The position numbers and the translations under genes were made by a program. From an uncultured Rikenellaceae bacterium (GTDB lineage Bacteria; Bacteroidota; Bacteroidia; Bacteroidales; Rikenellaceae), in assembly GCA_910588925.1 (NCBI GenBank), contig CAJURV010000010.1:1-40009 (forward strand): DNA of 40,009 nt. The letters run 5' to 3'. Numbering within the stretch: the first letter of the stretch is position 1; each line of letters opens with the position of its first letter. Below, piece by piece: positions 32,886-40,009 of this stretch. The notes under the pieces were generated by a model. It was not told the DNA's origin, did no database searches, and saw only the letters and a program-made list of their open reading frames with translations.

Positions 32886-35534
32886 CTATATTGATGTGTC
32901 GCGCAGTCGTTTGTTATGGGCAAGCACATATTTTATCTCGTCGAAAGAGTACCGCTCTAGGAAATAGTCGTATATCTCCCTTAGTGTGGTGAACTCTTGC
33001 GTATTGAGGGCCGATATTATCTCGTCGACCATGGGCTGGTCGAGGAAGTCGTAAACCGACACATCCCCGGATTCGATGAAGCGGGCCAAATGTCCGGATA
33101 TGGTTGCGACGCTTAGATTGCGCTCGTCGGCTATCTCCTTTGCGCTCTTGCCAGATCTGTACATCTCCAGCGTTATCTGATATGTAGACGGTTCGGCCGC
33201 TTTAGCCGCGCGTCGAGCCTCTTTCTCCGCCTCCTTAGCCTCTTTTGCAGCCTGTCTTTTGGCTTTGAGTTCTTCGCGTGCCGCCTCTATCTGTGCCGCT
33301 TTGGCATCCTTCGCCGCCTGACGTTCGGCACGAGCCGCTTCGGCGTCATTCTTTTTGCGTCTGTGCTCTGTCTCGTACGATGGACCCTCTATGCCGGTAT
33401 CGCGGCAGAAATCGGATACTATGTCTATTATCTCTGAGGCGTAGCGGCTCATGAATACCTTGCCTATGCCGTGTATGCGGCTCAGGGCGTCGGGGGTGCG
33501 CGGCAACTCCTCGCATATCTCTATCACGCCGCGTTGTCCCAATACGGTGTATACGGGCACATCCCGCTCCTCCGCTTTCGATTTTCGCCATAGCACGAGG
33601 GTGGAGAATAGCGGCGCCACCTCTTTGAGGTATGCCTCCTGTGCATCGGTGAGCCCCTCCGGACGTTTGCTCTTGGTTGCGGTGACAGGTTTCTGTATCT
33701 TTTGCTCTCCGGATAGCTCTATCGAGGCTTTGCGGCGCAACCATGCCTCCACGCTGAAACCGCCTCCCAGTTCGCGCATGTATATTTTTTTCCCGCGCAT
33801 TATGAAGAACAGAGCCGTGGCGTTGTCTTTGAGAACTTTAGCGCTCTCTTTGTTGTCTACTTTAAGAGACGATAGCCGGCGGGACAGCTCCATTAACTTT
33901 TCCGCCAGCGGCGTAAGATAGGCGGCTCCTTTGGATATGCGTTCGGCTATGAGCGGGTCGGTGTCGTAGTTGTCGGATGCGGCGATCATGCCTTGCAGTT
34001 GCCGGCAGAATTTGTCGGCTACGGTGAAGAGGTGCTCTTCGCTTTCTGTCATGGCCGTGTCGACCTCCTCTTTTTGTGCCGGATGTATGCGTCCCGGTGC
34101 GGTGCCGAAGAGGCGGTGCAGGTTGTAGAGATGTTTGCGTGCCGTTTTGAAGTCGAACATCTCGCATACAGATTCGGTGTAGAACTGTTTTTTTAGCCGT
34201 GCTATCAGCTCCGGCCCGGGTCTGTTGCCGGATACGAACGTGTTGAAGTCGTCTACCTCCGGGGAGCTTACGAAAGATGCCGGCCTTATCGGGGAGCTGA
34301 GTACCAATCCATCGAGTGTGCGGCACCTGCTAAGAGCCACATATACCTGTCCGTGGGCGAATGCGCCTCCTACGTCTATTATGGCGCGGTCGAATGTGAG
34401 TCCCTGGCTCTTATGCACGGTGATGGCCCATGCCGTTCGCAACGGGAACTGTATGAAGTAGCCGGCTACCGTGGCGGTTATCTCCTGTGTCTGTTCGTCT
34501 ATGTTGTAGCGTGTGTTCTCCCATCTTTCGCGGGCCACCACTATGGGGTCGTCTTCGCCCTCGCACCGCACCTCTATCCACTCGTCGTGCAGTCGCGACA
34601 CTACGCCGAGCTTGCCGTTGTAGTAGCGTTTATCCGACGACGAGTCGTTGCGTACGAACATCACCTGAGCACCCTTTTTGAGCCTGAGATGTTGCTCTGT
34701 GGGGTATATAAGCTCCGGGAAATCGTCGCCGACTGTAGCCTCGTAGGTATATTCATCGCCCTCGAGAGCGGCCAGTTTGCGGTCGTTGATGCTCTGCATG
34801 GTGCTGTTATGGGTGGTGAGGGTGATGTAACCCTCCTCGGGAGCGGGATTGAACTCGGGGATATAGCGTTTGTTTATCTCGGCCAATACGGCTCTGTCTA
34901 CCACACCGGTGCGTACGCTGTTGAGCATGTCGGTGAACCGGCGGTCGTTCTGACGGTATATGCGGGTGAGCTCTATGGTGGTGTAGAAGCTCTTGTGCAG
35001 GGCGAGGCTGTCGAAGAAGTAGGGGCTTTTATAGAAGCGCGACAGTATCTCGCGTTCGTCGTCCTTGACTACTGGCGAGAGTTGTTGCATGTCGCCTATC
35101 ATGAGCAACTGCACCCCGCCGAACGGCTCGGAGCTGCGGCGGTAACGGCACAATACGTCGCTTATGGCGTCGAGCAGGTCGCTGCGTACCATGCTTATCT
35201 CGTCTATGATGAGTAGTTGTAGGCCTCTGATTATACGTACCTTCTCCTTGCGTAGCGTGAAGAAGCGGTTTTGTCCCTGTGTCTCGCCGCCTCTTTGCGA
35301 AAACGGTGTGTAGGGACCCGGGGATATCTGGAAAAACGAGTGAATGGTCATACCTCCGGCATTGAGGGCAGCCACTCCCGTAGGGGCTACCACTATCATG
35401 GCCTTGTCCAGACGGGTGCGCAGACTTTTAAGGAAAGTGGTCTTTCCCGTGCCGGCCTTGCCTGTCAGAAACACGTTGGCGCGTGTGTTCTGCAACAGAT
35501 CGTATGCGAGCTCGAATTCCGGATTGGTCTCCAT
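32886..35534 (-). CDS. Pif1-like SF1B helicase with HRDC and C-terminal helix-turn-helix domains
   Basis: An 882-residue protein. Residues 1-430 are a RecD/Pif1-type helicase: Walker A GKAGTGKT (25-32), Walker B LLIIDE (107-112), GDMQQLSPV, and late motifs AITVHKSQGLTFD and YVALSRCR. An HRDC-like domain follows (about 628-723, with LPRTPDALSRIHGIGK). Then comes a ~57-residue Ala/Lys/Glu-rich helical linker (724-780) and a HTH_40-type domain (about 781-882, KSAKEIADERNLSVATISGHL). HRDC and HTH_40 usually sit on RecQ helicases. The likely role is unwinding at stalled forks or G-quadruplexes; this is inferred from family. Confidence 0.88.
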   Translation of the reverse strand: METNPEFELAYDLLQNTRANVFLTGKAGTGKTTFLKSLRTRLDKAMIVVAPTGVAALNAGGMTIHSFFQISPGPYTPFSQRGGETQGQNRFFTLRKEKVRIIRGLQLLIIDEISMVRSDLLDAISDVLCRYRRSSEPFGGVQLLMIGDMQQLSPVVKDDEREILSRFYKSPYFFDSLALHKSFYTTIELTRIYRQNDRRFTDMLNSVRTGVVDRAVLAEINKRYIPEFNPAPEEGYITLTTHNSTMQSINDRKLAALEGDEYTYEATVGDDFPELIYPTEQHLRLKKGAQVMFVRNDSSSDKRYYNGKLGVVSRLHDEWIEVRCEGEDDPIVVARERWENTRYNIDEQTQEITATVAGYFIQFPLRTAWAITVHKSQGLTFDRAIIDVGGAFAHGQVYVALSRCRTLDGLVLSSPIRPASFVSSPEVDDFNTFVSGNRPGPELIARLKKQFYTESVCEMFDFKTARKHLYNLHRLFGTAPGRIHPAQKEEVDTAMTESEEHLFTVADKFCRQLQGMIAASDNYDTDPLIAERISKGAAYLTPLAEKLMELSRRLSSLKVDNKESAKVLKDNATALFFIMRGKKIYMRELGGGFSVEAWLRRKASIELSGEQKIQKPVTATKSKRPEGLTDAQEAYLKEVAPLFSTLVLWRKSKAEERDVPVYTVLGQRGVIEICEELPRTPDALSRIHGIGKVFMSRYASEIIDIVSDFCRDTGIEGPSYETEHRRKKNDAEAARAERQAAKDAKAAQIEAAREELKAKRQAAKEAKEAEKEARRAAKAAEPSTYQITLEMYRSGKSAKEIADERNLSVATISGHLARFIESGDVSVYDFLDQPMVDEIISALNTQEFTTLREIYDYFLERYSFDEIKYVLAHNKRLRDTSI

Positions 35535-35835
35535 TCGACAGTTTTTTACCGTAAAGATAAAGATTTTGAACTCAACGCGAAAATATATTTGGCTATTTAT
35601 ATGTTTCCGCGGGGATATGGTTCGCTTTTCGCACCTACTTTATATGTCGGTTGTTATTCCGTCGGAAAGCTAATAGGGCTATTGTTTTCAGCGTTTACCG
35701 CGAGTTAGAGAGCCTATGTTGTTATAGTGCAATTATTACCTACGATCACAGCGATACGAAGTGAGGGCCTATAAATTAGTTTAAGTAAAGCAGGTCTCTT
35801 TCTGGGGCGTTTCTGCCCACAGCTACGAGGGTATT
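35535..35835. other. Spacer between the helicase and methyltransferase genes
   Basis: It contains repeat copy B and a 7-of-8 -7 box for the helicase (TATCTTTA on the minus strand, 35559-35552). No gene is seen. Confidence 0.5.
35700..35770 (+). repeat. Decayed intergenic repeat, copy B
   Basis: GCGAGTTAGAG at 35700, then 46 bases on a 24-base block (35747-35770) that matches copy C at 20 of 24 positions (CAGCGATA and GGGCCT shared). Its orientation is opposite to the flanking genes. Confidence 0.5.
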
Positions 35836-36375
35836 TTATCGGAGGTGCATCCTTTCATAGAAGTGCCACAACACCACGGCCGCCGCGACCGATACGTTTA
35901 ACGAGTGTTTTACGCCGCTTTGGGGGATCTCTATGGCGCCGTCGCACATGTCTACGGCCTCTTGCGACACACCGTCTACCTCGTTGCCCATAACTAGGGC
36001 GTAACGTCCGTCGGGGGCCACTTCGAAGTCGCCGAGCATCACCGAACCGAACGTCTGCTCCACGCAGTATAGTCCGTATCCCTTAGAGCGCAGTTCTGCG
36101 AGTGCGTCGGTGCACTTGTCGAAATAACGCCACTCGACGTTGAGTTCTGCGCCGAGAGCCGTTTTGTGAATGTCGCGGTTGGGTGGCGTGGCCGTTATGC
36201 CGCATAGCCATACGGCCTCTATGTCGAAAGCGTCGGCTGTGCGGAAGAAAGAACCCACGTTGTGCAGGCTACGCACCGAGTCGACCACCAGCACCACTTT
36301 GGATCGCTCTCCGGCGGCGTACTCGTCGGGGGTGATGCGTCCCAGCTCCGACGAGCTTTTCTTTATCCCTGCCAT
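35836..36375 (-). CDS. SpoU/TrmH-family RNA 2'-O-methyltransferase
   Basis: A 179-residue SPOUT methyltransferase with the three family motifs: motif 1 SLHNVGSFFRTADAF (36-50, Asn39 and Arg45), motif 2 ALVMGNEVDGVS (about 132-143) and motif 3 IPQSGVKHSLNVSVAAAVVLW near the C-terminus. It binds SAM in a trefoil knot and methylates a ribose of tRNA or rRNA; the short form without an N-terminal RNA-binding domain does not allow target assignment. ATG 36375 overlaps the panB stop by one base (TGATG), so the two are translationally coupled; the longer frame upstream lies inside panB and is rejected. Confidence 0.9.
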   Translation of the reverse strand: MAGIKKSSSELGRITPDEYAAGERSKVVLVVDSVRSLHNVGSFFRTADAFDIEAVWLCGITATPPNRDIHKTALGAELNVEWRYFDKCTDALAELRSKGYGLYCVEQTFGSVMLGDFEVAPDGRYALVMGNEVDGVSQEAVDMCDGAIEIPQSGVKHSLNVSVAAAVVLWHFYERMHLR

Positions 36376-37187
36376 CAGTAACGTTCGCTCTCGGAGGGGA
36401 AATCGCAACTCTTTACGTCGTCGATGTAATGTTTGAATGCGTCGGTCATGCGGGTGTGCAGATCGTCGTAACGACGTAGGAAACGGGGTGAGAATTCGCC
36501 GGTTATACCCAACATGTCGTACGATACGAGCACTTGTCCGTCTACATCGCCGCCACCTATCCCTATAATGGGGATGGAGAGTTCGCCGGCAACTTTGCGT
36601 CCTAATGCGGCTGGTATTTTTTCCACTACTATGGAGAAACATCCCGTATCTTCCAGCAGATGTGCGTCGGAGATGAGTTTGGTGGCTTCGCTCTCCTCCT
36701 TGGCGCGGACGGTGTAGGTTCCGTATTTGTTTATCGACTGCGGAGTGAGTCCGAGGTGCCCCATGACGGGTATGCCGGCGCATAATATGCGTTCTACCGA
36801 TTCTATGATCTCTGATCCGCCCTCCAATTTTACGGCGTCGGCTTCGGTCTCTTTCATGATGCGTACCGCCGACTGAAGAGCCAGCTTGGAGTCGCCCTGA
36901 TAGGTGCCGAAAGGCAGGTCTACCACTACCAGCGCACGTTCAACACCGCGGGCTACCGAGCGTCCGTGATATATCATGCTATCCAAGGTCATGGGAACTG
37001 TGGTTTCGTAGCCGGCCACTACGTTGGCAGCCGAGTCGCCAACCAAAATGACGTCTATGCCCGAGCGGTCCATTATGCGGGCCATGGTATAATCGTATGC
37101 GGTGAGCATGGCTATTTTCTCACCGGCAAGTTTCATCTCTTTGAGTCTATAGGTCGTTACGGCCCTCAGTTTAGGTGTTACAGACAT
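36375..37187 (-). CDS. panB: 3-methyl-2-oxobutanoate hydroxymethyltransferase (ketopantoate hydroxymethyltransferase)
   Basis: A 270-residue TIM-barrel enzyme, first step of pantothenate (CoA precursor) synthesis. It adds a hydroxymethyl group from methylene-tetrahydrofolate to ketoisovalerate. Metal ligands Asp51 (VGDSAA), Asp90 (VVDLPFGTY) and Glu122 (KLEGG) and catalytic Glu189 (VVEKIP) are all visible, with the signature GHLGLTPQSINKYG (143-156). The frame runs 13 codons further upstream, but a good promoter (37213-37243) sits there, so ATG 37187 is used. No panC or panD is adjacent. Confidence 0.95.
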   Translation of the reverse strand: MSVTPKLRAVTTYRLKEMKLAGEKIAMLTAYDYTMARIMDRSGIDVILVGDSAANVVAGYETTVPMTLDSMIYHGRSVARGVERALVVVDLPFGTYQGDSKLALQSAVRIMKETEADAVKLEGGSEIIESVERILCAGIPVMGHLGLTPQSINKYGTYTVRAKEESEATKLISDAHLLEDTGCFSIVVEKIPAALGRKVAGELSIPIIGIGGGDVDGQVLVSYDMLGITGEFSPRFLRRYDDLHTRMTDAFKHYIDDVKSCDFPSESERY

Positions 37188-37212
37188 ATTGATTATTGTT
37201 TTTGTTTCGGCG

Positions 37213-37243
37213 CAAAGTAAAGACATAAATAGTTAAAAAGCAA
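37213..37243 (-). promoter_or_regulatory. Promoter of panB and the SpoU gene
   Basis: On the minus strand TTG (37243-37241), 20 bases, then TTACTTTG (37220-37213), a 7-of-8 match. It lies 25 bases before the chosen ATG. Confidence 0.65.
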
Positions 37244-37405
37244 AAAAGCCGCTTGGTCGTAACAGTATGATATCCCTTATATGGATTGCAGTGAAACTAT
37301 GTTCGGTTTTTTGCTTCCCGCAAGGTATTCTGTGGCGCGTCAGAGTATGTATATAACGATTTGATCCGATCTGTGGCGACTGTTTTCGGGTTAGCATTTT
37401 TATTA

Positions 37406-37413
37406 TATCTTTG
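37406..37413 (+). promoter_or_regulatory. -7 element of the sialidase gene
   Basis: TATCTTTG, a perfect TAnnTTTG, 28 bases before the ATG. The -33 position is T-rich without TTG. Confidence 0.6.
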
Positions 37414-37441
37414 TAAACAGACTACTAAATAATATCTCGAT

Positions 37442-38665
37442 ATGTTTGGAAAAATCGTATTTAGCTCTGTATTGTCGTTGTTGTGTCTTTGGGGCCTGAC
37501 AGTGAAGACGGCGGCACAGACGTCGGAAAATATCGTTTCGGACACTATAATTAAGTCGTTAGTATTCAATCCCGGCGATTACGGGTCTAAGTTTTATCGT
37601 ATTCCGGCGATTGTAACCACAGAAGACGGTAATCTGCTCGCCGTGGCCGACAAACGCATAGAGAGCATGGCCGATCTGCCCGGCAAGATAGATGTAGTCG
37701 CCCGCATAAGCGAAGACGGCGGCTGTACATGGGGGCCTTATACGACTGTTATAGAGAATGACGGGATAGGGGGATACGGCGATCCGGCTCTTGTCGTAGA
37801 CAGACGTAACGGCGACGTGCTGATGATATGTACGCATGGTAACGGATTGTGGCAGGACGCTCCGGGATATATCACCGTAGTGCGTAGCCGCGATGGCGGT
37901 CGTAGTTGGGGCGATCCGCTCTTCATAAACGATCATATATTCTGTGCGGAATCCGACGGCAGGCAACCTATAAAGAGTGTAAAAGCCGCTTTCGCATCTT
38001 CAGGCGGGGCCGTACAGTTGGATAACGGACGCATAATGTTCGCTTTGGTGGTTCGTGAGAAAGACAAGAGGGGTTTTCTGAACTATGCCGTTTACAGCGA
38101 CGACGGCGGTTATACTTGGAGTGCTTCCGGGAATCCGGCCCATACCAACGGCGACGAGGCCAAGATAGCGCAGCTTGCCAACGGATCGCTCGTTATGAGT
38201 ATTCGCTCGCGCTCAAAAGGCGGTCTGCGTCAGTTCTCCTACTCTGACGATCTCGGAGAGACATGGAGTGCTCCGGTGGGCGTAACGGACATCATAGATC
38301 CGGCATGCAACGGCGATCTTATCCGCTATACGCACGGAGGTCACGACTTTCTGCTACAGTCCATACCGGCCGCTATGACCAACAATCCCGTTTCGTTTGA
38401 AAACGATGCGGACGGTACAATAGACGAGCGCGCCGATATCGCCGTATTCATAAGCCGCGACCGGGGTGCCAGTTGGCCTTCGCATTATCAGCTCATGTAT
38501 GGTTCGGCGGCATATTCGGCAATGACCGTAATGCCCGACGGGGACCTGGGTGTGCTTATAGAGGAGGAGGCCGAAAATGCCGGACAGGGATATTGCATAC
38601 GGTTTTACCGGGTACCGGCGGAGGTGATTCTGGGGTGTGAGAAAAACGGATGTAAAGGGGAGTGA
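37442..38665 (+). CDS. nanH: Secreted exo-alpha-sialidase (GH33)
   Basis: A 407-residue six-bladed propeller glycosidase that removes terminal sialic acid from glycans such as mucin. A signal peptide ends near KTAAQ (residue 26). The RIP motif is YRIP (52-55, Arg53) with Asp70 in VADKR. Asp-boxes are at about 90-97 (SEDGGCTW), 149-156 (SRDGGRSW), 219-226 (SDDGGYTW), 268-275 (SDDLGETW) and 338-345 (SRDRGASW). Candidate nucleophile Tyr358 (AAYSAM) and a Glu near 239 are present. No sialic-acid uptake or catabolism genes are adjacent. The symbol is by family. Confidence 0.92.
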   Translation: MFGKIVFSSVLSLLCLWGLTVKTAAQTSENIVSDTIIKSLVFNPGDYGSKFYRIPAIVTTEDGNLLAVADKRIESMADLPGKIDVVARISEDGGCTWGPYTTVIENDGIGGYGDPALVVDRRNGDVLMICTHGNGLWQDAPGYITVVRSRDGGRSWGDPLFINDHIFCAESDGRQPIKSVKAAFASSGGAVQLDNGRIMFALVVREKDKRGFLNYAVYSDDGGYTWSASGNPAHTNGDEAKIAQLANGSLVMSIRSRSKGGLRQFSYSDDLGETWSAPVGVTDIIDPACNGDLIRYTHGGHDFLLQSIPAAMTNNPVSFENDADGTIDERADIAVFISRDRGASWPSHYQLMYGSAAYSAMTVMPDGDLGVLIEEEAENAGQGYCIRFYRVPAEVILGCEKNGCKGE

Positions 38666-38700
38666 CGGTGTTTTGGCTCCTTTGGGTTTTATGTATTAAT

Positions 38701-38780
38701 GTGAGTTAGGGATAAGTCCGATCTTATATGTTATTGTAGTATAGCTTTTTCACAATCGCAGCGATATGAAATGCGGGCCT
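38701..38780 (+). repeat. Decayed intergenic repeat, copy C
   Basis: GTGAGTTAGG at 38701, then at 38757-38780 a block matching copy B at 20 of 24 positions. Spacing between blocks (56) is close to copy A (54). Confidence 0.5.
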
Positions 38781-38951
38781 GGGGATTGCGCATAGCGGCG
38801 GGCAGAAGGGGTAACTGAATATGTAAGAAGCGTAAATATTATAAGTAACGAACTGTTTAGGCGGGATTTCGGTATAGGAATTTATATCCGCTGTGAGATA
38901 TGTTACGTGCGGTTATCGTTATGCTCATGGCTTAACAAGTGAAAAGCGTTT

Positions 38952-38967
38952 GATGTCACTCGCTTTG
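38952..38967 (+). repeat. Short intergenic repeat, second copy
   Basis: GATGTCACTCGCTTTG, 14 of 16 identical to 32825-32840. Confidence 0.4.
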
Positions 38968-39101
38968 CTCGGGTGATTATCCATTAAAGTAGCTGATTCA
39001 TTGATATTATTCTGGCTATTGTGTCTGACTCACGTATATGATAATCGGGAGAATATCAAGTAGATACCTAACCAGATTAGTTTGCCGGACAGATAAAGAG
39101 T

Positions 39102-39566
39102 TTAGTCGGTATTGCATGCCGTCTTTTTGAGGTATATCATATCTCTGAGCTGTACGCTTTCCTCTATTATAGGCGCATCGTAGTTAGATGTAAAGAAATC
39201 CGGAACACGGTGGGAGAAAGAGAACTCGAGCGAACGGTAGAACCGTAGGGTGGATGGCGTTTCGCCGGTGCCGAGAATGATTGTCTTACCGGTGCAAAGC
39301 GACTCGATATGCCTGATAAGCGCTCTTCCGAAATCTCTCTTTCGATAGTCGGGATGCACGGCAAGGTTCTTTACTTCGACGCAACTTTCACTCTCATCGG
39401 TTATGACGCATACGGCGATCGGTATGTCGTTTAAAAATCCTACGAAGAGAGTGCCATGCTCCAAGTAGCGGTCGATCATATTTTCCGACTCGTCACCGAT
39501 CAATAGTAATTGCAAAAAACGTTTCTTATCGGTATCGATCTGCGATATGCTGAAATATTTCTTCAT
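39102..39566 (-). CDS. GNAT-family N-acetyltransferase
   Basis: A 154-residue single-domain acetyltransferase. The acetyl-CoA-binding motif A is VEVKNLAVHPDYRKRDFGRAL (about residues 64-84; the R-X-X-G-R-A loop), preceded by the strand FVGFLNDIPIAVCVITDE and followed by RFYRSLEFSFSHR, the usual motif B. Substrate is unknown. A weak -7 box (TATATTCG on the minus strand, 39597-39590) lies 24 bases upstream. It is the last gene before base composition turns AT-rich. Confidence 0.88.
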   Translation of the reverse strand: MKKYFSISQIDTDKKRFLQLLLIGDESENMIDRYLEHGTLFVGFLNDIPIAVCVITDESESCVEVKNLAVHPDYRKRDFGRALIRHIESLCTGKTIILGTGETPSTLRFYRSLEFSFSHRVPDFFTSNYDAPIIEESVQLRDMIYLKKTACNTD

Positions 39567-39753
39567 AGGGGTGATACTTGTTCTTGAGGCGAATATAACT
39601 TTTTTAACGCTTCAGGTGCAGAAAAAATTGGCGCATCTGTTTTTTTTGGTTGCTCGGGAATGAGGTTTCTTTCTGATTGTTAGTTTATATTGTCTTTTAT
39701 TATGTTTGTATTGTATTTACATAAAAGAAATTAAATGCTAAAATTATAGAGAT

Positions 39754-39948
39754 ATGGCAAAACCGCGTGTTTTTATAAGTTCTACTTTTTATGATTTGAG
39801 ACAAATTAGAGTAGAACTAGATAAATTTATAGAGGGGTTAGGGTACGAACCCGTTAGAAATGAGGAGGGGGATATTCCTTTTCTTGGAAAGGAAAAATCC
39901 CTGAATTTCAAAGAAGTTCAGGGATTTACGTCATTTTGCTTTTCTTAA
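39754..39948 (+). pseudogene. Truncated DUF4062-domain gene (5' fragment)
   Basis: The first ~43 residues (MAKPRVFISSTFYDLRQIR, then FIEGLGYEPVRNEEGDIPF) are a clear DUF4062 start; whole proteins of this type run to several hundred residues. After GDIPF the family sequence breaks off, and the remaining ~20 codons run into a hairpin that is the terminator of a gene on the other strand, so the frame ends at 39948 without a domain. DUF4062 is a TIR-like N-terminal domain seen on large NTPase proteins, some in phage defence. The region is AT-rich. The likeliest reading is interruption by insertion or recombination. Confidence 0.65.
39895..39927 (-). terminator. Intrinsic terminator of the right-edge minus-strand gene
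   Basis: An 11-bp perfect outer stem (39895-39905 with 39917-39927) continues inward for four more pairs around a 3-base loop. Read leftward it ends in TTTTT and overlaps the TAA stop at 39928-39926. Confidence 0.8.
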
Positions 39949-40009
39949 AAAGTGGTGGTGCCACCAGCAATATAAATGTTAAACTATTATCAATCGGATT
40001 AAATTCAAA
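39926..40009 (-). CDS. C-terminal end of an unidentified minus-strand gene (cut by window edge)
   Basis: From the window edge 27 codons are open on the minus strand, ending ...LLVAPPLFKKSKMT and TAA, followed at once by a strong terminator in the same direction. The terminator placement supports a real gene. It is too short to identify, but it lies where the DUF4062 gene is interrupted, so it may belong to an inserted element. Confidence 0.4.
   Translation of the reverse strand, partial: FEFNPIDNSLTFILLVAPPLFKKSKMT

Larger units (their letters stand above)
38666..39101. other. 436-base gene-free region with repeats
   Basis: It holds repeat copy C (38701-38780) and the second short repeat (38952-38967). 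No gene, tRNA or terminator for the sialidase could be recognised. Confidence 0.5.

Noticed and set aside
36376..36783. N-terminal extension of the SpoU methyltransferase frame
   Set aside because: It lies inside panB and is Arg/His-rich out-of-frame sequence; ATG 36375 gives a TGATG junction and the expected family start.
1..40009. CRISPR array, tRNA, rRNA or complete insertion sequence
   Set aside because: No regularly spaced repeats, cloverleaf-like segments, rRNA stretches, or transposase motifs were seen in the gaps or frames.

Overview
The window reads as chromosomal DNA of a Bacteroidota bacterium, most likely an order Bacteroidales gut species. I base this on a GldH-type gliding lipoprotein next to an extended RicT, a DUF5723 outer-membrane protein, a secreted sialidase, many promoters of the Bacteroidota type (TTG about 20 bases before TAnnTTTG) and the absence of Shine-Dalgarno boxes. 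Base composition is near 50% G+C except for the last ~430 bases, which are AT-rich. Isoleucine is written mostly as ATA, except in gdhA. I cannot name a genus.

Layout. 1-6.6 kb: the 3' end of a beta-propeller gene; a divergent cupin/HxlR-regulator pair; a low-molecular-weight tyrosine phosphatase; a two-gene arginine unit (M20 deacylase, argH); a membrane-anchored DNA/RNA nuclease. 6.6-11 kb: exbB-exbD, then an EamA transporter overlapping an LTA-synthase-like sulfatase-fold enzyme. 11.3-15.2 kb: gdhA with a strong terminator, a small membrane ORF, malic enzyme and a PD-(D/E)XK HsdR-N-like protein. 15.7-24.4 kb: a PMCA-type Ca2+ ATPase and a complete tripartite RND efflux operon. 24.7-31.1 kb: an unrecognised lipoprotein with a DUF5723 protein, ssb, and the ricT-gldH-trmB operon. 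31.1-32.6 kb: a lone trpB. 32.9-38.7 kb: a helicase-HRDC-HTH fusion, panB coupled to a SpoU methyltransferase, and a sialidase. 39-40 kb: a GNAT acetyltransferase, then an AT-rich edge with a truncated DUF4062 gene abutting the 3' end and terminator of an opposing gene.

The most notable item is the trpB leader at 31141-31306. It has a promoter, a 19-codon reading frame with three Trp codons, a segment resembling the terminator's left arm, and a hairpin with seven T's. This is the architecture of ribosome-mediated Trp attenuation, here on a lone trpB in a Bacteroidota genome and apparently on a leaderless transcript. Other points worth a look are a perfect palindrome carrying two opposed -7 elements (6579-6607), a decayed intergenic repeat family (three or four copies), the interrupted DUF4062 gene, the RicT arginine/glycine tail, and HxlR operator candidates. 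No tRNA, rRNA, CRISPR array or complete mobile element was seen.
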